Source: Moringa oleifera
Lineage: Eukaryota; Streptophyta; Magnoliopsida; Brassicales; Moringaceae
DNA length: 64,000 bases
Direction of reading: 5' to 3'
NCBI GenBank assembly: GCA_021397835.1
Contig: JAJFZO010000609.1
Coordinates: 1,242,501-1,306,500, forward strand
This document shows, piece after piece, positions 23,141-36,037 of this stretch (positions are counted from its first letter, which is position 1; each line of letters opens with the position of its first letter). A program made the translations under genes and the position numbers. Under the pieces are notes generated by a model. That model was not told where the DNA came from. It searched no databases and saw only the letters and a list, made by a program, of their open reading frames with translations.

Positions 23141-26100
23141 TTACTGTTCAGGATGAAGCCGTCTGGTCCTACGACGGGTGTGGATTGTGTAAGAATGTTT
23201 ATTCTTTCTTGCCTTTTTACTGTGCAAGTTAAAACAGAGTATTATATAGCTAACAAGAAAGTATGAAAGGATAAAATAGTCACCACTCCCTGTGCATAGC
23301 AAATGAGAAACTGCTATAAAATAGAACTTATTTGTTATTTTCAAAAATAAAAAGTAAAGAAAAAAAAAGTTACCTTAAAATTGCTGGATACAATTTGAAC
23401 AAAACAACTAAAGGGAGGATCAACAAGGCAGTGGCCTGCAGCAATTGAATGAAGGAACAGTTAGCTGAGAGTTTATCATATGAGCTCCCTAGATGCAAAC
23501 TCATAAGTATCATGCCAACTTGTTACCATATAATCTTCATTTTCACTAGACATATGATAAGAAATGAAGTTATAGAATACTTTCCATAAACACATACCCC
23601 AAACCAAGCTAACTCCAAAGTTGCAATTGATCTGGTGAACTCATTGTTTTTGAGCAATTTTTGGACCTTAACAATGATAAACAGTTAGAAAATTGCATGA
23701 AAAAGCACGGATGGGCAAATAACATGCTGTCATGCATGTTTTATCTATTACAGTTCGAGTTTTTAACAATTAGCTTGCATATTGCAGTCAGTTCTAACCA
23801 AAATCTAAGCTTGGTGCAATGGAAGATTTGTTTTAAGAAAAAGAAGTAAAATAATACTAAAGAACAAACTCAAAGACCTTAATAGGATCTGAAAGAATAA
23901 TTTTGATAAATTGTATTGAACTACCTCTAATCATTATATTAAGCCTTTAAATAGTATTCATAATGCTAATAATAGAAGAAATAAACTAGGAATAGAAAAC
24001 CTAAGAAGAATAAGAAAGCAAAGCAAATAAACTAAGAATAGGAAATGGACTTTAAGCTAGAAATAGAAAATTGAGTTAAAATAAATTAAAAATAGGTAAC
24101 TAATCAAATAACTTAGAATATGAAATTAGAAATAATCAAAAAGGAAATTAACGTAGATATGTGCTGCATCAATCCCCTCCACTTTAAAGAAAACTCAATC
24201 TCAAGTTTTGTGGCAGTAAAGAAAACTCATCAGGGGAAAATACTAAAAAATGTCAACATTGAAAATATTAAAAATATTCATATCGGTTGGAAGATCAATA
24301 TTATAAGTATTATCTTCAATATTCTGAAAGACATGAGAATGACCAATCTTCTTACTCATATTATATGTGCTAGTTGGAAAGCATTAGTTTAGCAGGTGGA
24401 TCATTACTAAATCACTTTCATTGAACAACTTAAGGCATTCATGTCAATGTATAGTAGTTTTGCAATTAAGATTAAGTTTCTCTAAAAACAAATTTTATCT
24501 CTTGCTGATTCTGTTGCATACACTCTACAAGCTCCTTAGTGTACAAGCTCTTCAGCGTTAGGATTGACAGTAAAGGCAAGAGGAAGATGAATCAAATCCA
24601 CCATATGCTTTAGAACAATAGTGTAGATAACCACAAAAGAAATCCTTTTCATAGAACAATTAGGTATACTGTTGAAAGCAAACTCAATTTACAGAAGAGT
24701 AGCATCCCAATGTTTTGATTTATCTCCTCTAACATAATAAATCTATGAAATTGCCTTCACTTTTGCCTCATCAAGTTGAATAACATTTTTTCCAACCATA
24801 AATCCAAGGAACAAAAAATTGTTAATCATAAAGCTACACTCTTTAAGATTGGTATTCGACTTATTAGCTTGTAAGTTCCTCTTCATCTTTATTGTAGATA
24901 AGAATATCATTAACATAAACCACCATAACTTTCATAATAAATGGATGAAGAACCTTGTCCATCAACAGCATGAATGTATTTGATGTGAATGATAGCCCAA
25001 AAAGCATCAATAGTCATTGTGGAGATCATCTTTAATCTTGAAAACTGTTTTCCACTCATATTTAGGTCAAATACCATTAATAGCTCGATTGTCCACACAC
25101 GTTTATCAACTATTATCTTTCTTTGGGATAAATAACGTAAGATTTGCACAAAAACTCATGCTCTCACAAATGAGACTTTTATCAAGCAACTCAATACCTT
25201 GTCACTGCAACTCTTTATTTGGGCTCATACGACAACGTGGCAAGCCAACAAACTAACTCCATATATTAAATCAATGTAGTGTTGAATATTTCACGTAAGA
25301 GGTAATTCATTAATAGGTGAATCATTAACAGATAAATCAACAAATACCTCTTGAATCTTAGGTAGAATTTTAATAGTTGCTTGGGACTGGCCTTTAACCT
25401 CTAATAATGTGACACAATTCAGTTCCTTGACTTGCTCAAAAAATTCTAAGCTTGTTATATTAATGAATAATGACTTTTCTTCCTTAGTAAGATAATTACT
25501 TTCCAAAGGTTGAAACTATGGCATCATCACAATCTTTTCGTTAGACCACCAAAAGATGAAGGTATTATCGCGTCCTAGCATCAATATCATACTAATGTGG
25601 TCTTCCCAATAAGATATGACAAGTGTCCATATCCATCACTTCGCATATAATTTCATCTTTATAATATGTCTCCATTGATAAAGAAACCTTATAAACTTCT
25701 AGCATATGAACTTCTAAACCTTTCTTAATCCATGCAATTTTTATGAAGAATGATGTTTTTTACTACTCAAATTTAATGCTTTCATCAAAGATTTAGAAAC
25801 AATATTCTAGCTACTATCATTGTGAATAATCATACTATATACCTTGTTAGGAACAGTTAATCAAGTTCGAAAGATCTTGTGTCATTGAGAGTAGTCTAAT
25901 TTCTTTGGGACAAGCATGCACGCCATATTTTCTCTTCCATCTTTCAAGCCTAGGTCAATAAATGTTGGGATCTAAGTTGCAAATCATGTGGATTTGCGGC
26001 CCTAGAATTCCTTACAACCAAATTTGTGCAATGTATGCCTTATTGGCTATTATCCAATCTGCATCATTATGTTGGTTTGGTCATTGCTCCATAGAATTAA

Positions 26101-29100
26101 GTCTTCCTTTGCTAGTCAATGCAATCACCATTTGCATGAGCTTGCGAAGGATTTCATCAATCCTATCGAGTCATTGCTCAATTTTTTCGAACCACCGTTT
26201 TTCTCGATGACTCGTTTCTCGCTAAAACTATCGTTAGCCATCAGAGTAAGGTAAAACTCCTTACTTTGACACCAATTTAGTACAACAAGAGATTTGTTTT
26301 GAGAAAGAAACAAAACAATACTAGAGAACAAACTCAAAGATCACCATAGGATGTGAAATTCAGAGAATAATTTTGATAAATTGTATTAAACAACCTCTAA
26401 CCATTACAATAAATCTTTAATTAGTGTTTATAATGCTAAATTAGGAATAGTAAACCTAAGAAAAATAAGAAAGTAAAGCAAATAAACTAGGAATATGAAA
26501 TGAACTTGAGTTAGAAATAAGAAATTGAGTTAAAATAAACAAAACAAGCAACTAATCAAATAATTTAAATAGGAAATTAAATTAGAAAACTAAACAAATA
26601 AAAAATTAATGTATATGTATTCTGCATCAAAGCTCCCCATCAAACTATCAAACATTCTACACAAGGATAGTGAAATCTTTTAGAGCTACAGGATACTGTA
26701 AACAACAATAAATGTTGATCAAATTAAATAAATGAATCTTTAAACTTAGGCCACAGGTTTAGACCCAGATATGATAGCAGCTATTGTGAGGTACTAATAG
26801 TAATGATGCCTAACTGAGCTCAATCAATTCAAGGGATTAAAAGTTTAAAACCTTTTGTACGATCAAATGCCAATGTTATTATTTAGGCTATTTCCCATCC
26901 TATTTTCTATACACCTAGACAATAAGAAATCTAGCATCTTGTCTCAAATGATTTTCCTTTTTTCCAGTAAAGTCACAAACGTTCAAAATTTTCTAGTTAG
27001 ACCATGCCTCAATAAGTCAAGTGTATCAAGATCAACTATGAGTTACATAAACATAAAATTGGAAAGCACTTTGCTTGGGGGAAAGTTTAAGCATACCAAT
27101 ATAAAAGATAAAGAATATATTAGAGTATTGCTACCTGATGATGGTACAAAGTTGTAGACTCAATGAATCTTTTATAGGCATGAATTGTCTTTTCCATATA
27201 AGGCTTCAAGGCAATATGTGCTTTATCAAAATGAGGTTTTGACACTGTTGTAACCTGATTCATGTAAGGTGCGTAATACCTCCTGGCTACCTGTCATAAC
27301 ATGTAAAGTATGGTTCCCAGTTTCACCAGTTGAAAGATGCCAACTCCAAAATAGCTCAAACAAAGTTTGTTCAAAGTAACCTAGTTTTACCTGAATATAA
27401 GGATCAGCATCTTCTAATGCCTTGACAGCATATGATGTTAAATAATCCAATGACGCATGGTAGAGCTCCCTGATTTTAGTACTTAGAAACTGAACTCGTG
27501 GTTCAAGATAGGTAGTGAATGTCAACCATTTTTCTTTTGCTATTGGAACCCATTGCTGCAGGTTAAAGAAGATAATCAGAAAAGTGGCCAACTTGATTCA
27601 AAAACATTTAGCAGATGAACCCAACAAACAACAACTTTCCGTAATTTACTGCATTCAATTTCAATTCATGCATGGAAATTTAAATGTCAGTGAGTGATTA
27701 TTTTTCAGACATGACAAACCGGGGCCTAGTAGGGATTGTTCTCCATAATTACATGGTATCAGATTTAATCATTGAAGAACAAACATATTCCTACTGATAA
27801 AAATCCTCAATATGTCCCTTTATAAAACTGAGAGTGCATAAAACACTAAAACATTCTGGTCAAGCACATTTTAAACAACTAGTCCGCTAAAGAAACCAGA
27901 AGAGGTTGAGTTACTGTAACCAGATGAGCATCTTCACCTAGGAAGTATGCCCATGACGATGAAGAAAATTGTTTCACAAAAGACTCATTTCAAGAGTAAA
28001 TAACATTATTGACCCATTCCATATGTTAAGTCATTCTAGCTGGCAGAAAAGGCAAGATTACAAATATATTTCATGCTCACAAGACCTTTTTTTTTTTTTT
28101 TTTTTTCACGCAATGATGCTTCAGAAACCAAGCCCTAGACATGCATCCTAGAGCAAAAACACAAAGTAGTGAAAGAACCTAGATAAATAAAGTATCAATT
28201 GGGGATACAGAAATTGTAGGAGTAACTCACTGTATTAATTGTTTCTACAACTGAATGAGACCACTCTTCAACTTGAACTTTCTTTTCCAATGCCTATAAA
28301 AGAATGCAAACAAGAACAATATAGAGGATCTGATTTGCAGGAGACATATAATAACCAACAAAAGTCATGTAATTTTTATTAAAATCTAAAGGCTATCAGA
28401 TATTTGTTGGTGCAAGAATAGACCTCTTTAACTGTTACATCTAAAGCTGGTCGCCAACGTTCATTCCACTGTGTCACCATGCAGGACTGCACATTATAAA
28501 TAGTCAATCTTAAGAATAGGCCTACTCAAATATGCCAGTAAGCTAAACAATTTACCTGAAAGTGACATAAATGAACCACAAGCCAATAAGGAAGCCACTG
28601 TCCTTGGACCTGCATACAAGTCAAGCAGTTAAGTCCTTATGTTGCCTTGATTCAAGTTACTGGGTAATGTGCAAATTTACTTTTTTTTAATCAGAAACAA
28701 AGAATCATGTTAATATATATTCAGCATCAAGGGGATGCTGTTGTGCAAATTCACATGGAAGTCATGAAACCTAGGACTCTACTAAGTGCAAGCCATATTG
28801 CACCCCCTGGCCCAAAAAAACGAAGAAAAGAAAAACAGCAACAATTTTCACATATGCAAAGAGCATAAGATTTACCGTAAAACTGGATAACACAACCCGC
28901 AATCAGCTGCAGAGTCAAATTCTCAAAGGATTGTCCAATAGGCTAATTTCTTTTAGCAATGTCATTTCTTATTGAATACAATGCAACTAAAACCAGGTTG
29001 ACTTGTGTCATCCATCTAATGAGTAGATTGCCCAATAACAGGAGTTAAACAACTTCAGCATCATGTTGGGTTCTTGTATCCCAACAATATAAACTGACAT

Positions 29101-32100
29101 TTTTTTGCGAATGAATTTTATTTAGATTCTCTATGTCATATGGAGGGTGAACCCTCAAGGCACAAGCCCCAGCCTCAAGTATCAATGATATGCTCTATGT
29201 CATCAATATTTTTTTCTGGATCACTCTTAGGCCTTAGCTCATGATATCAGCATAGTACAATTAGAATGACATCATGACCACCAATAATTGATTGTCAAAT
29301 GCTCATCTGAAGAGTCACAATGACTAGAGAAATTCAGACATGGAAATAGGTGTCACAAACATTTTCTAAGAGATTATTAGTATGCAGAAATTCAAATTGC
29401 ATATTGTTCTTATGTTATATAACAGCTTTTTCAATGATATTTAGCACTATAACTAGACACCAAAGAAAACCTATCCACCTAGGTTAAACTTCTTGCCACT
29501 AATTAGAGTGCTCATAATATATTTAATTAGTTGTGAAAGAGTTCAATAAAAATAATGTTTTTATTTGTAAACACAGCAAACCAAAAAAGTTACTAGCGCT
29601 AACTATATCTCGTTCTTAAGCAAAAGTTGATAAGTTCTAATTTCATTTAAGTTTCTTTTATTTTTATTACATTTATTGCATTATTGTGATTTTCAAATTA
29701 AATTATATAAAGGAGCTTATTAAAAGTGGAAATATAAATTTTGTTTACATTGTGCAAACTCAGAGATATTGAAGAGAAAATTCTAGAGAAAATGTTTTCT
29801 TCTTTCCTTTATTTTTCGGTTAGGAGCAAGGGAAGGGAGAAAACTTAAGGAATGATCAAAATCATTATAAATAAATAAGAAAAGATGAGAAATCAATAAA
29901 GTCAATGTGGACATGAACTTTGGAGTTTTTAACAAAATAGAGGTCACAAACTCAAAGGAACCAGAGTCATTTAAAACAGAAGGATTCTTTTCCATAAACA
30001 GAACTGAATTGTACAACATTCTGTTTTCAGTAAGACACTCATCTTGCTCTGCAGGGACAAAATCAATACCAAATTTTTGCAATATCTTTGCCTTAAAATG
30101 CCCCAACATGCTTAACAATTTTTCTTCTTTATTCATATTTTTCTGGGATTATCTCTCTCATATGGTTGCAGCAACGAGAATGGACCAAAAGTCACTACAT
30201 GAGCAATTGATTCACATAGCATTACGCTCCTATAGCAGTAACTACAACCTTTACATCTATCATCAGAGAGCAGCCCTCATACAATCCAACAGCTACTTTT
30301 AGAATTAAGTCAATTGTATACTTTTTTAGGGAGCAAAACTTTAGGAAAACCTAGGGTACTTCTTCTCTGACATTATACCTAACAAATAAGGTGGTCTTAT
30401 GGCACTCCCCTAATAGTTTCTGGCAGTCTAAATGAGAAAAATATTCAGCTGCAATGTGCAGTTGAGAGCCATAATTGCAGCACCAATATTAATTAACTTG
30501 AACAAATAAAAATTGCATTGTACTCTCTCCCCCCCAATTCTCAACAAATCTCCACACCCACACCACACCACCCCCACCCCCCCCCCCCCCCCCCCCCCAC
30601 CAGGGGGGCCCAAAAATAAAGTTAAGGGGAAAAACATGAAAGGCAGAACATACAATGCATTAAACCCAGGGGTTGCTCCAAGGTTAGCATGGCTACAACC
30701 AATCAGCACCTATCACCTCCACCATGACAGCCAGATGCCTACACCTCCCTGTTGTGCCCATGATCACCTCTTCCAATGACTGTGGATCACATCTCCAGCA
30801 CCGCGCAGTTCCCCACCCCTATCCTTTTTTCCTGTGTTCAGCCCCTATTGATCCCAACCACAACCATCCTTTCCAATGAAGGATTTTTTGTATCTTACTC
30901 CATTGATTCACAGAATTCTTTATTGAAATTATACGGCATACTTTCTATTTTTTCTCATGCCATAATTTCAAAAATTTCAGTAACACACAACTCTCATCTA
31001 TTCATGATCACAGAAAACATTATTCTGCATCCTCCAAAATGTAAAAGGTTCATGCTTCAGTGCATGATAAGCCCAACTTCACCTATGTAAGGTGTAAACA
31101 TAGGCAAGTTTAGCAAGAGTATTAGTGTCTAGTTAAGAACTTTAAGGCACTGTTGGAATTGTATCTTTGATATTTTTTTTAGCTTGCCCAGCCTAGAATT
31201 TGGTTATGTGTAGTCCTCTGTGTTGGAGATTATCTTGGCTATTTTCTATTAAGCCTAGAGGAATAAAAGGACAGGGGTGAGGGTAGATGGATATGGATTC
31301 CTCTGTTATGATTTTTTAATCATCTTGGCTCAAGAGAAAGTTCCAGGTCTCTTGAATACCTAGTACTTTGTCTCTTGAAGTTTATTCAATCTTTCACTTG
31401 CATACAATAAAGAATTCCTTTCATTTCCTCCCTGGTCCTATCAGTTCACTGCATATTCAAGGAAACTTATTTGGTAAAACAGATTTCAGTGGCTGGAAAC
31501 AATTAGAGATATACTGAAATTACGACTTATAAAAACTCTTATTTTCATTCATTTTCATTTTAGATGACTAAAGTCTTGACTGGACCCCAATAATTCTCAA
31601 TGACACAGGAGGTCATAATTAAAAGACATTTTCTCCATTGCTACAGGCAAAATAATTTGTTATGAGACTTCCAAAATAGTTTCCTTGGGGTGCATTTTGC
31701 AATCAAAATTAAATGACCAAGTATGTACTATGGACTTCCCACAAATTACAGTTGAAATAAACAATTAACAAAATTTAGAAAAAAAAAATCTCAATAGAAA
31801 TTCATCGAACAAATTGAGTATATCAAAGTTCTACTATTCTTAAATAACTGGTTACGTAAGCAATAAAGTGTTTTAAGATCTAAGAAATCAGATATACCAG
31901 ATTTCTAATTTTCTTAAATAATTAATTATGTAAGCAATAAAGTGTTTTAAGATCTAAGAAATCAAATGTACCAGATTTCTAATTTTCTTAAATAACTGAT
32001 TACATAAGCAATAAAATGTCGTAGGAAGCATGTGTTCCTGTCATAGTAGTCTCCAAAACAACAAGTTTTGATATGACACATAAGGACACGAAGCGTTAAC

Positions 32101-34359
32101 ATATAAAAATATCCATTCCATGTAATTATCAGCAATAGATTTACCATGTCCATGGTGAAATCTTATCAAATGGAAAGAAGTAGAAACCTATTCTTAATGT
32201 ACACAGCAAGAAATTGAATTCATACAAAATCATTACGAATAATACATCACAGAACAAAGGAATAAAATTGCAAAAACAAAAATTTCTCATGCTAAAGTTT
32301 TAACAAAGGACATGTGGAATCATTACACTCTCTAGTCTTGAATTGAGTTCCCAAATCTTTTTCTCAGCTACACTTGCAAGGGCTTCCAATGCATCATTTT
32401 CCATATGCTGTTTGTTTATTTCCTTTCTAAGTTTGTCAACCTGTTAAGAGTGTAGTGACATCCTATACATGCAAAATTTGGAAGTAACTAGAAAATGCAG
32501 TTCTTATGCAACTAACCTCTTTCTCTAGTTCATTACCCTGTTCATGTGCCTCACCCTTCTGCTTCTTGGCAATGAAAGATCCTTTTGACTGGTATAATAG
32601 CATGACAGCAATAAAAGTATCATTAAGAGGTTAGAACTTATTTTTAACTTAGATTATCAATAAATCCATAAGAAATTAGGAAGAAGTTCTTTCCTAAAAT
32701 AAAATCAAAATTACTCATAGAAAACAAAAACAGATTCAGAATGAAAAAAGAAAAAAATACCTAAGCTCTCAGCAGAGCTGGAGCACAAAGTCAAACATGA
32801 TGGCATTGGATCCATTGGCCCAATTTTGAGACTAGTAAACTATTAAATTGATACAAAAATAGAAACCTTACCTGGAAGGATTCTATCTTTCCCTCTAATA
32901 ATGCAATTCTGTCTGCTTGTTCTCGAAATATTACCTCCATCTGTTTAATCCTCTCATCCTTGCTTCTTAATTCACGAGTTCTCTCATTAAGGCTCAATTC
33001 TTTAATAAGATAAGAAAAAAAATGTGAGAAATGAAATTCAAAATACTTATACTGTACATATAGCTAAATCACTAAATGAGTTTTATCTTTAGGAAGCAAA
33101 GTATATCACTAATATCAGATAAATTTCTCTTGGTGAAGCACCAAGATGGGGAGTTGATACCCGAAAATGTAGGTGACAAGATACTTCCAGAAGATATTTG
33201 CATTCAAGTAGAGTTAGCAGCTTGTTTGTCTGATCAAAATTTCAAGAGTAGAGCCGTAATATTGGGAAAATATAATTTTAAAAAAAAAATTCTTCTTCCA
33301 AAGGCACTTAGCATGGAGCAAGACCGGATAGTGTACCACTTACATGGTTTGATTGCAAAGGACTTTATAACCTATTTTACTCCAAGATTGAGCAACTCAA
33401 TGTTCATTTCCACACATTCCGGGCTATTCAAGATTCTTTGACAAAGTTTTAATTTACAAAGGTACATTGTGTGTTTATCCTTATTTTCCTCTACTCTCTT
33501 TTGGGGTGAAGAAACTAATTTAGGGGAAAAAGAAACACAACTAAATGTGACCAAATAATTTTAGAAACAATATTCTTGAAACTAAGTGATGTAAACAAAT
33601 ATAATGACTTAATTTTCATTTCTATATAGCCACATTTTTTTTCCAGAAACCAAACATAAAACAAAGGGAAAGTAGGGAACAAACTGGTAGAACTTGGAGC
33701 TTCAATCAAAGACTAAGATTTTCATTTAGTTTCCACATGTTGGCACTTACAGAAATCAAAGATTTCTACTCTAACCAAAATAGAATTCAAACAAAGCCCA
33801 TTTTGAGTTTTCCCCGCTAATATAACCTAAATTTAGAAAATAAAGAAAATTGAGTCCATTCCTTTCATTTCACAGTCCATTTCTGGTGTGGTTGCAGAGA
33901 ATGAAATGGACATGCATCTGAATCCTTGAAAATATGACTCTCTGGTACTGTTGAAGTTAGCCCAATCTAAGTCTATTTCTCTGGATGAAGAAATTTAAGC
34001 TCGAGTAAGTTACCTAACCTACGAAAGCCAAACATCACATTTCGAGATCTCCAATTTTACTGACAACTAAAGAACTTTCTCAGAAATCAAACAGAGCGTT
34101 TCGCTTTTATAACTTGACTAGTTCTCGCCAACATGAATAAACAAACAAAAGCAAAGCAACAATACATGAAGAGAGGAGTTGGAGATAAGAAATTACCTAG
34201 AGATGAAATCTTGGACTTAAGTTGGTGAAGATGAGTACTGAGTGCAGGGCGTTGAACCTGTGAGACAAAAGCGTCATCGTCTTCAGGTGAAGACTTAATT
34301 TCCGTGACAATCAAGGCTGATAATACGCAGAAGAGCAATGGCTCTCTCAAGGCCACCAT
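23141..34359 (-). CDS. Membrane-anchored coiled-coil protein, At2g24420/At4g31340-like
   Basis: Eleven exons on the - strand: 34359-34197, 32999-32872, 32588-32517, 32440-32327, 28609-28556, 28486-28424, 28293-28231, 27555-27391, 27290-27135, 23666-23598, then 23435-23374 joined to the last exon 23219-23141 (12 pieces counting the last). All joins use GT-AG and keep frame, giving about 395 residues. Order of parts: signal peptide (MVALREPLLFCVLSALIV), coiled coil (ERIKQMEVIFREQADRIALL), a WLPYWLVVH block, a region of repeated W/P segments (QWVPIAKEKW, DADPYIQ, APYMNQVTTVSKPHFDK), a transmembrane helix (ATALLILPLVVLFKLY) and a basic tail (KKARKNKHSY, RRRTRR). This is the order of a conserved plant family loosely called myosin-heavy-chain or DNA-repair-ATPase related; its function is not established. 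About 43 residues of coiled coil normally found between exons 4 and 5 are not visible. It probably sits in the ER or another endomembrane. Confidence 0.85.
23812..24171 (-). repeat. 3' LTR of the intronic gypsy element
   Basis: 360 bp, matching 26278-26629 along its whole length with many substitutions and small indels, consistent with an old insertion. Confidence 0.8.
26278..26629 (-). repeat. 5' LTR of the intronic gypsy element
   Basis: 352 bp. Reading the - strand, it is followed by the primer-binding site, so it is the 5' copy. Confidence 0.8.
29783..30136 (-). other. Unassigned open frame inside an intron
   Basis: A 117-codon frame starting MNKEEKLLSMLGHFKAKILQ. Its composition (AKILQKFGIDFVPAEQDECL) looks more protein-like than chance frames nearby, but no family was recognised, and it matches no expected exon of the host gene. 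A fragment of an unknown transposon or captured gene is possible. Confidence 0.25.
30569..30606. repeat. C-homopolymer tract
   Basis: A CCACCCCCACC lead-in followed by a long C run and then CCAGGGGGGCCC. It is the only strongly GC-skewed spot in an AT-rich intron, and its exact length is likely to be unstable or badly assembled. Confidence 0.7.
31841..32020. repeat. 74 bp tandem repeat, about 2.4 copies
   Basis: The unit TAAATAACTGGTTACGTAAG followed by CAATAAAGTGTTTTAAGATC and an ATACCAGATTTCTAATTTTC end restarts at 31841, 31915 and 31989. Copies differ at few positions. It lies in the intron where the missing coiled-coil exon would be expected. Confidence 0.85.
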
Positions 34360-36037
34360 TATAGAACCCAGTAGACCAAAATCAGCGAGGGAGAGAAAGA
34401 GGGAGTCCTCTTGTCTTGAAACGGTGAGAAACTTGACGGCTTGAATGGAGGCTTCTTCCGTGAGGTTGGTTTCCTTTTACGGCGTATCAGAGATGCGTGG
34501 ATCGTACGACTCTTCAGTACGATCCGTTTGACGCTTTTTTCTTATTTGAATTTCTTACAGAATGTTTGATTGATAGAAATATTAATTTTTTTTATTTTAT
34601 TTTGTATGAAATTATTTTTTTAATATTTAATTTATTTTTATCACAGAATTTTTATATCAGTTTTTTAAATTTGCTTTAATTACTTTCCTAATTTATTCTT
34701 TGATGAATCAAACATATGAAAACGAATTCATATTGTATTCAATTCTAATAAATCAAACATAATAATGCTTATTCTTTTTTATTTTTTCTTTTTTCTATTC
34801 CCAAAGAATACATTTTCTATTCATTCTCTATTCTATTCCATGAACCAAACATGCCATTATACTGTTATTTCCCGCCACTAACGCATTCTCCTCTCTCTCT
34901 ATCTCTTTTCTCAAGTTGAATTGTTGGCTAAGAACATCTCCGACCCTAAACTTTTTCAAATTCAAAACTATTTTGGTGTTTTGGATTTTTTTAAACATTT
35001 TAATACTAAAACAATTTTAAAATAAAAGTTGTATAAAATTTTAAATATTTATTTTATATCATTAATCAAATTCATATATTTAAAAAATAACAAATCAAAT
35101 CTTGATTTATCAATTTAATTCAAATTGTATTTTAACTGGAATGATTATAAAAAATTAAAAATATTTTTATTATTTAAATATGTCAAAAATAATTTAAATA
35201 AAATTTTTATTTTTTGATTCTATTTTTAAAATTTAAATAATTTTTCATACAATATCTATTTTTATGTTTTTTAAAATTTCGATAATATAAATTTAAAAAA
35301 TATATATTTTTCGCGCTCAAAAAATTTTAAATTTTTTTATGATAGGAGCTTAAATATTTTTATATTTATAAAAATTTTAAGTCAAAATTTATTGTATAAA
35401 ATATTTAATTTGAATATTTTTAATTTTTAAACTTTATTGATAATATTTAATTTAATTTAAATTGATAAATCAAACTTCGAAGTATTACTTTTTCACCGTG
35501 AAGATATGATTGGACCTAAAATAAAAATCACTATTTTATGAAATATTTATTTTTTTATTTTTATTAATAAAATATTATTTTAATAATATTAAATAATATT
35601 TATTATTAATAAATATTTATAATATTAATTAATTGATTTTTAGGATATGTATCATTTAAAACCATCAAGAATACTCTTTCTTTTAATTTGTATCTCTTTT
35701 AATTTTTATCTTAAACTACAAATCTTAATCAAACAAACCCTAATTGAGGCGAAATAACCAAACCCTCTTCACCAACATTGTTAAATTTTTTCATTAATGT
35801 AGGGGTACTTTCATCTGTTTAAATTTGTTTAATGCTTTTCTAAACAAAAAAAAGACTTTTTTTTAAAAAAACTTTGTGTGAATCTCCTTAATTAGAGATA
35901 GGATTTGCGAAATTGGTTGATTTCACCGAAAAGAAACTAAAATTATTGCTTTCATATCATTTTTTGCAAGTTTGATTGCATTGTTAATTATTCTTTAAGC
36001 ATATTTGAGCATATAGAGAACGAGGCTTTAACACATG
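34360..36037. other. 5' flank of the coiled-coil gene and AT-rich spacer
   Basis: 34360-34500 is relatively GC-rich and purine-rich and is the probable 5' leader and core promoter of the - strand gene. Beyond it, 34530-34870 has words such as ATTCTATTCCATGAACCAAACAT, typical of plant MITE ends. 34930-35510 begins with a variant of the ATCTCCAAC motif seen at 18478. No gene was recognised. Confidence 0.4.

Larger units (their letters stand above)
23812..26629 (-). mobile_element. Internally deleted Ty3/gypsy LTR retrotransposon with AAGCT target duplication
   Basis: It lies in an intron of the coiled-coil gene. LTRs are 23812-24171 and 26278-26629, starting TGGTGC/TAGTAC and ending CATCA on the + strand. 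The 5 bp target duplication AAGCT is perfect (23807-23811 and 26630-26634). On the - strand the primer site (TTGGTGTCAAAGTAAGG) follows the 26.3 kb LTR and a purine tract (AGTGGAGGGGAT) precedes the 24.1 kb LTR, which fixes the direction. The interior holds a gag piece (FEKIEQ..DRIDEILRKL), an aspartic-protease region (near 25.8-25.5 kb), a short reverse transcriptase piece (PKKDNS, FVVYVNDILIYNKDEEE) and an integrase C-terminal-like piece (VDLIHLPLAF). Large parts of pol are missing and stops are frequent, so it is dead. Confidence 0.82.

Noticed and set aside
27226..27591. Continuous 121-codon - strand frame through the exon 8 donor
   Set aside because: The true protein splices at 27391 and resumes at 27290 in another frame (VARRYYAPYMNQ), which matches the family; the read-through is intron.
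30513..30779. Pro/His-rich + strand frame
   Set aside because: It is generated by the C-homopolymer tract in an intron.
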